64,000 nucleotides of DNA from Dokdonella_A sp963775445 (GCA_963775445.1 CAVZIT010000004.1:930001-994000); one strand, 5' to 3'; positions 9,576-19,084 are shown, numbered from the stretch's first letter. The notes: generated by a model not told the origin, from the sequence alone. Translations and numbers: made by a program.

Positions 9576-10469
9576 CGCCCGTCACCCCGCTTGGCTTCGC
9601 GCACAAGTCATTCTGGACGTATTTCGAAGGGCACATCTGGGGCGGTGCGGCGCAACGAGGTTGCACGCACGCGCTCGCCTGGAGCGCCGATCGCTCTGCA
9701 TTCGCAGCATGCATCGGCTCGATCTGTGCGGATCCACCCAGCCGGCCACCCCGAGCGTAGCGCCGAAGGCGCGTAGTCGAAGGGCAAGCTCCCCGGTCAG
9801 GTCTTGAGTGTAGCGATCCCCTCGCACCGCTCAGGTTGGGCAGGGACCCCATCCACCGCTCATCCGGTGCTCCTCGACTTCACCTGCCCCGGACCTGCGA
9901 AGTCGACAACTCGGCGCGACCATTTGATCGTTGTTCGCTGCCGCTTTCCATTGGCGAATAGTGGCGGAAGGCTAGCGAGGGGAAAAAGCGACGAAGGAAC
10001 AGGGGGAATCCAAATCGTCCAATCGCAACCCGGCGAGCCTCACGGCTGGCGCTGCTCGGGCATCTCACGATCCGCCAGCAATCAATTTACCAGAACGCCG
10101 CTTCAGCCGGAGTTAAAAAATCCTCACTGTCGCGGACTTGTATCCCGCCTTGAAGTATCGACTCTTTCGGGGTCTCGGGCGCTGGAACCGATGATGCAGT
10201 GGGCATCTGTGGCAGGGCTGTGACGCTTTGGGGCGGATTCCGGAATTTTGAGCGTTCCGAATCCGGACGACTGATCCTCCGCGAATCAATCACTTGGGAA
10301 TGGCGCATCGTGCGATCCGCGTCCTGTACGTCGACGAGTGGCTCGGATTGCCTGGCGACATGCTCGAGCGCAATGGCTATCTTTCCGTGACCGTAGGATC
10401 GCGGAGTGGCACCGATTCAGGCGCAGGGGTGTTCAATGATCGACTCGTTTCCTGTATGGAATCATCGTC
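9576..10469. other. Long intergenic region before ku
   Basis: About 890 bases without an intact gene. It contains one copy of the dispersed GAGCGTAG...TCGAAGGGCA repeat (9748-9787). A short plus frame from 10294 (RVLYVDEW...DMLERNGYLSVTVGS) looks like a worn piece of a response-regulator receiver domain. Nothing else is convincing. Confidence 0.5.
9748..9787. repeat. Dispersed intergenic palindromic repeat, copy 1
   Basis: Contains CCGAGCGTAGCGCCGAAGGC followed by GCGTAGTCGAAGGGCA. The same half-elements (GAGCGTAG and TCGAAGGGC) recur between genes near 46.3, 49.1, 52.1-52.3 and 63.1 kb. Confidence 0.75.
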
Positions 10470-11438
10470 ATGGCTCGACCGATCTGGACCGGAACCATTT
10501 CCTTCGGTCTGTTGCAGGTACCGGTGCGGCTGATGACTGCCGAACGTCGCGCAGACCTCCATTTTCGCCTGCTCGACAGCCGAGACAACGCCCCGATCCG
10601 CTACGAGCGCATCAACGCCGATACCGGCGAAGAGGTGCCGTGGAAGGAAATCGTCAAGGCATTCGAATACGACAAAGGCAACTATGTCGTGATCGACGAA
10701 AAGGACTTCAAGGAAGCGGCGCCCGACAGCGCAGAATCGGTCGATATCGAAGCCTTCGTGGATATCGCGGATATCGATATTCGTTATTTCGAGAAACCCT
10801 ACTACCTGCTGCCGGCGAAACGCGCCGCGAAGGGATACGTGCTGTTGCGCGAAACTCTGCGCGATACCGGTCTTGCGGGTCTGGCGCGCGTGGTCATTCG
10901 CACGCGCGAGCATCTTGCATTGGTGATTGCCGAGGAGCAGGCGCTGGTGCTGATGTTGCTGCGCTATCCGCAGGAACTCATCGATCAGGACACCTACGAC
11001 CTGCCCGATGCGGGCAAGGCCGGCCTCAAGATCAATGCGAAGGAACTCGACATGGCCGCGAAACTGGTCGAGTCGATGCGCGAAGAATGGAAGCCGTCGA
11101 AATACAAGGACGATTACCGCGAAAAGCTCGCCAAGGTGATCGAGCGACGCCTTGCCAGCAAGGACGTCGTCGAACGCGACGAGCCGGCCGAAGAAGCGGG
11201 CGAGGGCGCCACGGCGAGCAACGTCGTCGATTTCATGGCGCTGCTCAAGAAGAGCATCGCGGAGAACAAGCGTCAGCCTGCCAAGTCCGACTCCGCGGCT
11301 TCGAGGAGCAAGGGAAAGTCGTCGGCGAAGGCAAAGTCCTCGACGAAAAAGAAATCCACCAAGGCCCGGACCACCGCGAAAAAGAAAGCGAAATCGGGCG
11401 GCGGAAAGAAAACGGCCGCGCGTCGCAAGGCGAGCTGA
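10470..11438 (+). CDS. ku: Ku protein, NHEJ DNA-end binding
   Basis: A 322-residue bacterial Ku. It starts MARPIWTGTISFGLLQVPV, the diagnostic N-terminus, has the Ku beta-barrel core to about residue 260 and ends in a long lysine/serine/alanine-rich tail. Ku homodimers thread onto double-strand ends and recruit LigD; lysine-rich tails of this kind modulate DNA binding and ligase recruitment. The ligD start follows six bases after the ku stop, so the two form an operon for non-homologous end joining. Confidence 0.97.
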   Translation: MARPIWTGTISFGLLQVPVRLMTAERRADLHFRLLDSRDNAPIRYERINADTGEEVPWKEIVKAFEYDKGNYVVIDEKDFKEAAPDSAESVDIEAFVDIADIDIRYFEKPYYLLPAKRAAKGYVLLRETLRDTGLAGLARVVIRTREHLALVIAEEQALVLMLLRYPQELIDQDTYDLPDAGKAGLKINAKELDMAAKLVESMREEWKPSKYKDDYREKLAKVIERRLASKDVVERDEPAEEAGEGATASNVVDFMALLKKSIAENKRQPAKSDSAASRSKGKSSAKAKSSTKKKSTKARTTAKKKAKSGGGKKTAARRKAS

Positions 11439-11444
11439 TCGGGT

Positions 11445-13811
11445 ATGGCACGCGCGGGCAATCGGCTCGACGACTATCGTCGCAAGCGCGATTTCGGTTC
11501 GACCAGCGAGCCGAAAGGCGCGCGAGCGAAACAACGGCGCGCAGGCAAACCCATCTTCGTCGTGCAGCTCCATCACGCATCGGCCCGCCATTTCGATTTC
11601 CGTCTCGAACTCGGCGGCACGTTGCGCAGTTGGGCCGTGCCGAAAGGACCGTCGCGCGATCCCGGCGTGAAACGGCTCGCCGTGCAGGTCGAAGACCATC
11701 CGCTCGATTACGCAACATTCGAAGGCAGCATCCCGGCCGGTTCGTACGGCGCGGGCGTCGTCGAAATCTGGGACCACGGACATTGGACCAGTGACAGCGA
11801 TGCCGCTCAGGCGCTCGACAAGGGCCACCTCCATTTCACGTTGTTCGGCGATCGGCTCAATGGAGACTGGTCGCTCGTGCGTACCGGTCGCGGCAAGCAA
11901 TGGTTGCTGATCAAGGTCAAGGACGAATACGCCGTGAAGGACGATGACGCGACCGCGCCCTCCGATGCCCCGCAACGCAAACCGCCGGCTCCGAAACGCG
12001 AAGGCATGACCATCCCGACACCGCAGCTCGCAACGCTGGCCGAACGCGCGCCATCGCGCGGCGAATGGGTCAACGAGGTCAAGTACGACGGCTACCGGGT
12101 CTTGCTGACGAAGCATCGACGGCAGATTGCGATCCACTCGCGCAACCGGCAGAACTGGACCCGGGAACTGGCGCATGTCGCCGCAGCGGTCGCGGCGCTC
12201 AAGGCCGAAAGCTGCGTGCTCGATGGCGAACTCGTCGTCTGGGATGACGCGGGACACAGCAGCTTCGGCGCGCTGCAACAGGCATTTGGCGGCAGCGGCG
12301 TGCGGCGCGCCGAAGTGATGTGTTTCGACCTGCTCGAACTCGACGGCAAGGACCTGCGCGATCGCCCGTTCCGTGAACGCCGGCAGGCGCTGGAAAGGTT
12401 GTTGAAAAAAGCGAAGCGTCCGCTGCGGCTGTCCCAGGTGATCGAAGGGCCGCCGCGGGAGGTGCGCGACGCGGCGTGCAAGCATGGTCTCGAAGGCATC
12501 ATCATCAAGGACGCTGACGCACCTTACCGCGGCGGACGCAATCGCCATTGGCTCAAGTTGAAATGCATCGCCGGAGACGAATTCCTCGCGATCGGCTTCA
12601 CGCCTGGCAAGGGCGCGCGAGAGAGTCTGGGCTCGCTGCTGCTCGCCGAGCGCCGTGACGGCGAGTGGCATTACAGCGGCCGCGCCGGTAGCGGCCTGGA
12701 CGACGACACCATCGCGCGGCTTGGCCGGCTTGCCACGCGCAAGAAGGCACCCGATGACATCCGCGGACTGCCGACGCGTGCGCAGCTGCGTGGCGCCAAA
12801 CCGCAGTGGTTCGCGCAACGACCGGTCGTCGAAGTTGCGTTTCGCGCGCGCACTCGCGACGGGTTCTTGCGCCAACCTGCCGTCAAAGGCGTTCGCCTGG
12901 ACAAGACAGCGGCCACCTTGCGCGACCAACCCGGCGATCGCGCCGACAGGAGTTCCAACGTGCTCACGCATCCGGAAAAAAAACTGTTCACCGATCCGCC
13001 GCTGACCAAGGCGCAGCTTGCCGAGTATTACCGCACCGTCGCGCCATGGTTGCTTCCCGAGGGCGGCGAGCGTCCGATCAGCCTGCTGCGTTGTCCCGAT
13101 GGAATCGCTGGCGAATGCTTCTTCCAGAAACATGGCGGCAGCGGTTTGCCGCAGGGCGTGCACACGATCGATATCGCCGACAAGCGCGGCGACAACGACT
13201 CTTATCTTTGGGTCGATAGCGCGGACGGTCTTGCGGGTCTGGTCCAGTTGGGCACCATCGAGTTGCACGCATGGGGATGCCGCGTCGGCGATATCGAGCA
13301 TCCGGACCGGATCGTGTTCGATCTCGATCCGGCCGAGGGCGTTGCCTGGGAAGAAACCAAGAATGCCGCGCGCGTCGTGCGCGAGCGCCTGGCGTCGATC
13401 GGCCTTGAATCCTGGTTGCGCACCAGCGGCGGCAAAGGCCTGCACGTGGTGGTCGCAATCAAGCCCGGTCCGGATTGGGATACCGTCAAGGAGTTCGCGC
13501 ACGGCGTGGCCGTCGCGCTGAGCCAGGAGGCGCCGAAGAAGTTTCTCGCCACTGCAACCAAGTCCAAACGCAAGGGCCGCATCTTCATCGACTACCTGCG
13601 CAACGGCCGCGGCGCGACGGCCATCGTCAACTACTCGGTGCGCGCGCGTGCCGGTGCGGGTGTCGCGACACCCCTTCGCTGGGACGAACTCGCGCGCCTT
13701 TCGGCGCCCGACTACTACACCGTTGCCAACATTCCACGACGCCTCGCGCAGATCAAGAAAGATCCATGGGCCGGCATCGCGCGTTCTGCGCGCCGGCTAC
13801 CCAAGGTGTAG
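11445..13811 (+). CDS. ligD: LigD, multifunctional NHEJ ligase/phosphoesterase/polymerase
   Basis: A 788-residue three-domain enzyme in the order phosphoesterase, ligase, polymerase, as in Pseudomonas LigD. Residues 40-115 carry the 3'-phosphoesterase core (HHASARHFDFRLEL, EDHPLDYATFEG). The ATP-dependent ligase has the nucleotidyl-lysine motif KYDGYR (Lys213). The C-terminal archaeo-eukaryotic-type polymerase starts near residue 507 (THPEKKLFTDP) and holds the metal motif FDLDP near 625. It fills, trims and seals Ku-bound breaks. It is translated six bases downstream of ku. Confidence 0.97.
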   Translation: MARAGNRLDDYRRKRDFGSTSEPKGARAKQRRAGKPIFVVQLHHASARHFDFRLELGGTLRSWAVPKGPSRDPGVKRLAVQVEDHPLDYATFEGSIPAGSYGAGVVEIWDHGHWTSDSDAAQALDKGHLHFTLFGDRLNGDWSLVRTGRGKQWLLIKVKDEYAVKDDDATAPSDAPQRKPPAPKREGMTIPTPQLATLAERAPSRGEWVNEVKYDGYRVLLTKHRRQIAIHSRNRQNWTRELAHVAAAVAALKAESCVLDGELVVWDDAGHSSFGALQQAFGGSGVRRAEVMCFDLLELDGKDLRDRPFRERRQALERLLKKAKRPLRLSQVIEGPPREVRDAACKHGLEGIIIKDADAPYRGGRNRHWLKLKCIAGDEFLAIGFTPGKGARESLGSLLLAERRDGEWHYSGRAGSGLDDDTIARLGRLATRKKAPDDIRGLPTRAQLRGAKPQWFAQRPVVEVAFRARTRDGFLRQPAVKGVRLDKTAATLRDQPGDRADRSSNVLTHPEKKLFTDPPLTKAQLAEYYRTVAPWLLPEGGERPISLLRCPDGIAGECFFQKHGGSGLPQGVHTIDIADKRGDNDSYLWVDSADGLAGLVQLGTIELHAWGCRVGDIEHPDRIVFDLDPAEGVAWEETKNAARVVRERLASIGLESWLRTSGGKGLHVVVAIKPGPDWDTVKEFAHGVAVALSQEAPKKFLATATKSKRKGRIFIDYLRNGRGATAIVNYSVRARAGAGVATPLRWDELARLSAPDYYTVANIPRRLAQIKKDPWAGIARSARRLPKV

Positions 13812-13905
13812 TCGAGTTGCGCGAGTCAGATTCAGGCGCATCCATGCGGGACGCACTGTCAAAGGGTGCGGCCGTGACGCAACCGTCTGCGGATAGACGC
13901 CCCGA

Positions 13906-14616
13906 ATGACCGCGCTGCGCCTCACACCCTATGTCGCGGATCAGATATGGCTTTGCCCATATCCCGTTCGATTGGCGGGTACAAGGTTCGAGGCACGAAT
14001 GACGGTGGTCCGCCTCGCCTCGCGCGAACTCATGCTGCACTCGCCGTGCAACGTCACGGCGGCGCTGGCCAAGGAGATATCGGCGCTCGGTCCCGTCGTG
14101 CATATCGTCGCCCCCGGAAATTTCCATCACCTCCACGTAGCTACCGCGCAAGCCGCATTTCCAAGCGCGAAAACATGGATTTGCCCCGGCGTCGAGCGCA
14201 GGTGTCCTGATCTGAAATACGACGCCCTTCTCGGCGACGTGGCTCCCGTGGATTGGGCTGGAGAAATAGACCAGGCGCTCGTACAAGGCACTCGCATCAT
14301 GCGCGAGGTCGCGATGTTTCACCGCGCCAGCCGCACATTGATCCTCGTCGACCTGATCGAGAATTTCACCGACGCCACGCCCCATGTCGGAGGAGCGTTG
14401 AAATTCTGGTTCAAGTACGTGTTGCGCATGTGGAACAAACCCCGGCCCGCGCCGGAATACCGAATGGGTTGGAGCGACCACAAGGCCGCTGCAAACTCCC
14501 TTCGGCGCATTCTGGCGTGGGACTTCCAGCGCATCGCGCTGTCGCATGGCGATTTGATCGACCGAGACGCGCGCGAGGTCGCGATCAAGGCTTGGGCGGG
14601 AATACTCGAAGAGTGA
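13906..14616 (+). CDS. DUF4336 protein (metallo-beta-lactamase-like fold)
   Basis: A 236-residue protein matching the DUF4336 pattern. It has an early IWLCPYPVRLAGTRFEARMT, a central VHIVAPGNFHHLHV in place of the canonical HxHxDH metal site, and a late GDLI segment. The family is related to metallo-beta-lactamase hydrolases, but its substrate is unknown. It lies 94 bases after ligD on the same strand and may share its transcript. Confidence 0.75.
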   Translation: MTALRLTPYVADQIWLCPYPVRLAGTRFEARMTVVRLASRELMLHSPCNVTAALAKEISALGPVVHIVAPGNFHHLHVATAQAAFPSAKTWICPGVERRCPDLKYDALLGDVAPVDWAGEIDQALVQGTRIMREVAMFHRASRTLILVDLIENFTDATPHVGGALKFWFKYVLRMWNKPRPAPEYRMGWSDHKAAANSLRRILAWDFQRIALSHGDLIDRDAREVAIKAWAGILEE

Positions 14617-14816
14617 TGGCTTGCGGTTGCTTCAGCCGCGCGTTAAAGGCGAATATCGCCGGCTGTGCCGAGTTCGACCAAAGAAATCACTCGAGCCATG
14701 GGACGGAAAAGAGCGCCGGCTTCGTTCCGCGCACGGTGGCCGAATGGTTGTCGCGTCGGGCCGTGACGCAAACGCAATCCTGGCCGACTCGGCCGCGCAC
14801 GAAAACCTGATCAGCC

Positions 14817-15240
14817 GGCGGTGGAGCGCATGGCTTTGACGATGCGTTCGGTCTCGACGCTGACGCGCGTCACGCGCGCGATGGGGTCGGTGGCCTTGTC
14901 CTTGTAATCGGCGAAACGGTAAGCGTTGAATTTCTCGCGGATGATTCCGAATCGAGCAAGATCCGGTCCTTGTCCTTGTCGGCTTTCAGCAGTGCCTTCG
15001 GCTATGGCTCGGCGGTTTTGCAGCCGATGTGCAGCTCCATCACTTGCGAGCCCAGTCGGCCCAGCGCCAGCAATCCGTATTGAACGGGATGCGCGTAAAT
15101 TCGCGCTTGAGGTTCTATGGGTGTTTCTCGCGATACACCGGATCATGAAGGACCGCATAGACGTAGTGGAAGATCGCGAGCTTGTCGATCACCGGCGCTT
15201 TCGCCGATTCCTTCCCCCGGCAAGCGGGGTCCATGTCTTC
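14817..15240 (-). pseudogene. Remnant of type ISP restriction-modification enzyme C-terminus
   Basis: Minus-strand reading in several frames recovers the C-terminal part of a type ISP (LlaBIII-like) helicase-methylase. The segments are APVIDKLAIFHYVYAVLHDP (about 15206-15147), then in frame after a TAG codon NLKREFTRIPFNTDCWRWAD, then after a one-base shift VMELHIGCKTAEP. Another TAG follows, then PKALLKADKDKDRILLDSE, and finally in a third frame REKFNAYRFADYKDKATDP and ARVTRVSVETERIVKAM to the stop at 14817. About 40 codons expected between LLDSE and REKFN are missing. Two nonsense codons, frameshifts and an internal deletion mark it as dead. The rest of the gene is absent. Confidence 0.7.
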
Positions 15241-15404
15241 TTCCCTTCCCCGCGAGCGGGGAATGCGCTGGCGGTCCGGCAAGGTTTTGCGCGAATTCCG
15301 GGCATCGGCGCAATCGGCGAGGGTGGCCAATCACCAGCGTCCGCCGAAGCGTCGGCCTCGCGCACAGACGCGGCGCACATCTCCGGCGATGGGGTTTTAT
15401 TTGG

Positions 15405-15566
15405 AAGAAGACTTCTTCTTGCCTGCCTTGTCCTCTTGTTCACCGTGCGCCAGGCACGCTCCTCCGCTTCCTTTTTCGAGACGCCTTTTTCTCGTGGAAC
15501 TTTTCAATATGTCCGGCCTTGCGCTTTGCCTGTCCGTATAGCCGGGTTTGTCGCCGCGTGCATGGT
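15405..15566 (-). pseudogene. Frameshifted small RGDK-type protein gene
   Basis: Minus-strand frames together spell a small basic protein of a family often annotated as plasmid stabilisation protein: RGDKPGYTDRQ, then KRKAGHIEKFHEKK, then GVSKKEAEERAWRTVNK, then EDKAGKKKSSSK. Joining them needs four separate one-base additions: after the start ATG (CC to C), in CAAAAG, in AAGGGC and in AAGGAGG. Each lies in a run of identical bases. The gene is therefore either recently broken or misread by sequencing. The function of the family is not established. Confidence 0.6.
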
Positions 15567-15615
15567 GCTTCTCCCGTGCCGCCACTTGCGATCCAAGGAC
15601 TTCAATCCACTCGCG

Positions 15616-16617
15616 CTACCCCGTTGCTCCGCCCATAACCGGCAAGACCGCACCGGTGATGTAGCTCGCACATGCGGGCGCGGCGAGAAACACATAAGCA
15701 GGTGAAACTTCCTCGGGTTGCGCGGGACGACCGAGCGCCGTGTTCTTGCCGAATTTGGTGATGTCCTGTGCCGATTGGTCGGCGGGATTGAGCGGAGTCC
15801 ATACCGGTCCAGGCGCAACGGCGTTCACCCGGATTCCCCGATTGGCGAGGTTGTCCGCGAGGGACTTCGTAAAGGCGTGAATGGCGCCCTTTGTCATGGA
15901 GTAGTCCAGCAAGGCCGCACTGCCGAAGGACCCCGTTTCCGATCCGGTATTGATGATCGATGCCCCTTCGCCGAGATGCGGCAGCGCCGCCTTGGCCATA
16001 TTGAAATAACCGTAGACGTTGGTGCGAATCGTTTCGTCGAAATGCCGGTGACTGAGACTCTCCAAGTCCGCAGCGTGCTCCTGGAATGCTGCGTTGTTGA
16101 CGAGGATGTCGAGGTGCCCGAAGCGTTTGATCGTCTTCTGCACTGCCTTTTCGCAAAAGGCGCTGTCTCTCACGTCACCCGCAACCAGGAGACAGATCCG
16201 GCCCTCCTCCTCGACATGCCGGCGCGTTTCTTCAGCGTCGTCGTCCTCGCATAGATAGACGATCGCAACGTCCGCACCTTCGCGGGCGAACAGGACGGCA
16301 ACAGCTCGGCCTATGCCGGAATCGCCGCCGGTGATGAGCGCAACCTTGCCTTTGAGCTTGTTGCTGCCCGCATAGTCGGGTGCGAGGAAGCGGGGCCTGG
16401 GTTCGAGATCCGCCTCGCGTCCCGGTTTGCGTTGGTGCTGCGCCGGCAGCGGAGGTTTTGGGTGGTTGCGTCGAGGATTGGTCGCCGCCTTCTTGCCTTT
16501 GTGCATGGTGGCTTTGTCATCCCTGGCTTCGACGCGCTTTTGGATCAATCGTTGCCGTGCCGCGGTTTTAGTTACTGTCCGCCGCTTTGCATTTTCAGGC
16601 TTGCTTTTCGCGCTCAT
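15616..16617 (-). CDS. SDR-family oxidoreductase (YhxC/YdaD-like)
   Basis: A 333-residue short-chain dehydrogenase with a basic N-terminal extension of about 85 residues. The NAD(P) motif is TGGDSGIGR, followed by NNAA, the catalytic serine region NTGSETG and the YSMTKGA (YxxxK) active site. The C-terminal region ends in TGAVLPVMGG. This subgroup is commonly annotated as general-stress or glucose-1-dehydrogenase-like oxidoreductases; the substrate is unknown. The ATG at 16617 is chosen over a TTG 18 bases upstream because AGGGAG precedes it at good spacing. Confidence 0.88.
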   Translation of the reverse strand: MSAKSKPENAKRRTVTKTAARQRLIQKRVEARDDKATMHKGKKAATNPRRNHPKPPLPAQHQRKPGREADLEPRPRFLAPDYAGSNKLKGKVALITGGDSGIGRAVAVLFAREGADVAIVYLCEDDDAEETRRHVEEEGRICLLVAGDVRDSAFCEKAVQKTIKRFGHLDILVNNAAFQEHAADLESLSHRHFDETIRTNVYGYFNMAKAALPHLGEGASIINTGSETGSFGSAALLDYSMTKGAIHAFTKSLADNLANRGIRVNAVAPGPVWTPLNPADQSAQDITKFGKNTALGRPAQPEEVSPAYVFLAAPACASYITGAVLPVMGGATG

Positions 16618-16819
16618 CGAAACTCCCTGCTGCAAATGTTTCCAAAGCTCGAATATGCGGCGGGGACCATGAAGGATTTATGAGCAAGCGGCGATAGGCG
16701 ACTTGCATCGGAACGATGGCGTCGCCAGATTCAGTTTTCGGAGCGTTTCCACCGGCGCACCGGGGGCCGCGACTTCGAGAATTCATTTCCAATGTAACGA
16801 TCAACGATCGACCGCCATT

Positions 16820-17428
16820 GTGGATACCAACATTACCCCTCTCGACTGGCAGCGACTCCTGCTTGGCGACGCCCCTCCTTTGTATCTTGTCGAGATCGCA
16901 CTTCGGATCCTCATGCTTTTCGCCACGCTGGCGATCATTGTGCGGCTCCTCGGAAAACGCGGTCAGCAGAATCTGAGCCCGATGCAGCAGATGCTGCTGA
17001 TCGGCCTTGGTTCGGCGGCAGGCGATGTCATGCTCTATCCCCAGGTAGCCCTTTCTTACGCCGCGCTGGTCCTGGTCGGTGTAACCCTGCTTACGATCCT
17101 TCTCGAGAAAGTCGCGTGCCGCTGCCGCGCTCTGCGAAACTACATAGAGTCCGAGCCGCGTGTTCTTATCAGGAACGGCCATCTGGATGAGGACGCGTTG
17201 AGGAAGGAACGAACCACCCGGCGCGAGCTCTTTGCGAACTTGCGCGGCAGCGGCGCTGTATCCCTCTCTCAGGTCGAACTCGCGATCCTGGAGGTGACCG
17301 GATCGATCACTGTCATCCTGAGAAAAGGCAAACCACAGAACCGCGACCTGATCGATTACCTTCTCCAGCCCGATCCCGAGAATCGTTCTGAGAGGCATCC
17401 GGAGTTCAACGCGCGGGATTCCGCGTAG
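16820..17428 (+). CDS. DUF421 membrane protein (YetF/YcaP-like)
   Basis: A 202-residue protein with an N-terminal membrane part (IALRILMLFATLAIIVRLL and a second pair of helices near residues 60-90). A soluble DUF421 domain follows (YIESEPRVLIRNGHLDEDAL, and the cysteine-less motif RGSGAVSLSQVELAILE). The role is unknown; relatives include spore and envelope proteins. The start is uncertain. GTG at 16820 gives the family-like N-terminus MDTNITPL, while a frame open from 16703 would add 39 residues unlike the family. No strong ribosome site is visible. Confidence 0.75.
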   Translation: MDTNITPLDWQRLLLGDAPPLYLVEIALRILMLFATLAIIVRLLGKRGQQNLSPMQQMLLIGLGSAAGDVMLYPQVALSYAALVLVGVTLLTILLEKVACRCRALRNYIESEPRVLIRNGHLDEDALRKERTTRRELFANLRGSGAVSLSQVELAILEVTGSITVILRKGKPQNRDLIDYLLQPDPENRSERHPEFNARDSA

Positions 17429-17507
17429 GAGGAACGGCCGCGTTTCAAGCCTGAAGCTTCCCGGCGCAACTGCGACAGCCGCGAAGTCCCAAACCATCGA
17501 TGGGTAT

Positions 17508-17556
17508 TTGGTGGCCAGGGACGGAATCGAACCGCCGACACGAGGATTTTCAGTCC
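17508..17556. repeat. attL, duplicated 3' end of tRNA-Phe
   Basis: 49 bases identical to 23010-23058. Only the tRNA 3' half (anticodon loop to CCA) is present, so this copy is not a functional tRNA. It is the trace of the original tRNA end displaced by integration. Confidence 0.9.
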
Positions 17557-17669
17557 CTTGTTTCACGTTTTACGGGATTTCACGCGGGCACACAGAAATT
17601 CGCCAAAGCTCTGAAAACCCCGGAATTGCTACCGATTGAAACCCCGTGCGATTTCAGGCATGCTTTTCA

Positions 17670-17692
17670 CGAACGGGCACCAAACGGGCACC
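17670..17692. repeat. Putative integrase arm-type sites, left
   Basis: CGAACGGGCACCAAACGGGC plus ACC holds two copies of ACGGGCACC at an 11-bp period. A near-identical 23-mer (one mismatch, same orientation) lies at 22931-22953, close to the other end of the island. This is as expected for integrase arm binding sites. Confidence 0.55.
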
Positions 17693-17706
17693 GGACGGAG
17701 ACGAGC

Positions 17707-19047
17707 ATGCAACAAGGGATTATGACGGCGCGCGGATTGAAGGCACTTCGCGTCGGGGAATGGGCGAGCGATCCGGCCGAACGGGGCAGCGGACGCTTGC
17801 AGGCGCGGCGCACCGCTGCGGGCGTGGTGTTCTATTACCGCTACACCGCACCAAACAACGAACGCGTGCGAATCCCGCTCGGGGCATTCGATGCGCAAGG
17901 GCGAAACGGACTGGACCTGATCGAAGCGCGCGACCGTTCGGGCGACTTGTCGCGCCGGTATCGTGCGGGCGAGCGCGACCTGCGCGCGGCACTGGCCGAG
18001 GAACAGCGCGCAGTCGATAGCCGACGTGCAGCGCAATGCGTGGCCGACGAAACCGAAGCGGCGCGCAAGGCCGGAACACTCGGGCGTCTGCTGACCTTGT
18101 ACGTGGACATGCTTGAGGCGCGCGGCAGGGCGAGCGCGCACGAAGTCGCGAACGTCATTCGCCTGCACGTCAAGGAAACCGCGCCGAAACTCTGGACGCG
18201 CCCTGCCGTGGACGTGAGCGCGAGCGACGTGCTGGACCTGCTGTCACCGCTGGTCAAAGCCGGCAAGAAACGCACGGCCGACAAGCTGCGCGCAATCCTG
18301 CGCGCGGGGTATGCGACGGCGATCCGCTCGCATCGCAACGCTGCGGCACCGGCCGAGCTTCGCGCGCTGCGCATCAAGGCGAACCCGGCGGCCGACGCCG
18401 AACCGATCGAGGGCGCACGCAACGCGCGCGACCGCGCGCTGTCCGTCGCCGAGCTTCGCGCCTACTGGCAACGCATCAACCGCTTGCCGGCCGTGGACCG
18501 TGCGCTGCTGCGCTTTCACCTGCTGACCGGCGCGCAACGTCTGGCCATGCTCGAACGCGTCACGCTGAACGATTGGGACACCGACGCGCACCTGCTCACG
18601 CTGACCGATCCGAAAGGGCGTCGCTCGGAACCGCGCAGACATGCGGTGCCGCTGTTGCCCGACGCCGAGGAAGCGATGCAAGTCATGCGCAAGGCCGAAG
18701 CCGGACCGTATCTGTTCACCGTCACCGGCGGACTTTCTGGCGCATCGTATTTCATCGCGCAGACGCGCTTGCGTGCGGTATCTGCCGCGATGGTCGAAGC
18801 GGGCGAGGCATCCGCCGCGTTCACACTCGGCGACTTGCGCCGCACGGTTGAAACCCGACTGGCCGCGCTCGGCGTATCACAGGACACGCGCGCACACCTG
18901 CAATCGCACGGCCTGGGCGGCGTGCAGGCCCGCCACTATGACCGCCACAGTTACTTGCCCGAGAAACGCGCCGCGCTGGAAACGCTGCTCCGGCTGCTGA
19001 CCGATACGCGCGCGAGCGTGACGCCGATCAAGCGCAAGACCGGTTGA
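17707..19047 (+). CDS. int: Tyrosine integrase of the tRNA-Phe island
   Basis: A 446-residue tyrosine recombinase. The catalytic domain shows the first arginine in LLTGAQRLAML, a lysine strand HAVPL, the second box LGDLRRTVETRL, the HGLGG motif and the nucleophile in ARHYDRHSYL. The start is ATG at 17707, with GGAG six bases upstream; the frame is open to 17500 but that part overlaps attL. It should catalyse integration and excision at the tRNA-Phe 3' end. It lies directly next to attL, with putative arm sites between att and the start codon. Confidence 0.92.
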   Translation: MQQGIMTARGLKALRVGEWASDPAERGSGRLQARRTAAGVVFYYRYTAPNNERVRIPLGAFDAQGRNGLDLIEARDRSGDLSRRYRAGERDLRAALAEEQRAVDSRRAAQCVADETEAARKAGTLGRLLTLYVDMLEARGRASAHEVANVIRLHVKETAPKLWTRPAVDVSASDVLDLLSPLVKAGKKRTADKLRAILRAGYATAIRSHRNAAAPAELRALRIKANPAADAEPIEGARNARDRALSVAELRAYWQRINRLPAVDRALLRFHLLTGAQRLAMLERVTLNDWDTDAHLLTLTDPKGRRSEPRRHAVPLLPDAEEAMQVMRKAEAGPYLFTVTGGLSGASYFIAQTRLRAVSAAMVEAGEASAAFTLGDLRRTVETRLAALGVSQDTRAHLQSHGLGGVQARHYDRHSYLPEKRAALETLLRLLTDTRASVTPIKRKTG

Positions 19048-19049
19048 CT

Positions 19050-19084
19050 TTGCCTTTCTATATCCAAACGGATATATTAGCCCC
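19050..19084 (+). promoter_or_regulatory. Promoter and operator of the higBA-like pair
   Basis: TTGCCT (19050-19055) and TATATT (19073-19078) form a -35/-10 pair with a 17-bp spacer. A perfect inverted repeat TATATCC-AAAC-GGATATA (19059-19076) lies in the spacer and covers the -10 box, where the antitoxin would repress. Transcription would begin at or within a base or two of the toxin ATG at 19085, predicting a leaderless mRNA. Confidence 0.55.

Noticed and set aside
10377..13502. 1,041-codon open frame on the minus strand opposite ku-ligD
   Set aside because: It is the mirror of two well-supported genes in high-GC DNA. The protein has no domain and a histidine/arginine-rich shadow composition.
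17508..17583. Second tRNA-Phe gene
   Set aside because: Only the 3' 48 bases match; the 5' half is missing, so it is an att remnant.
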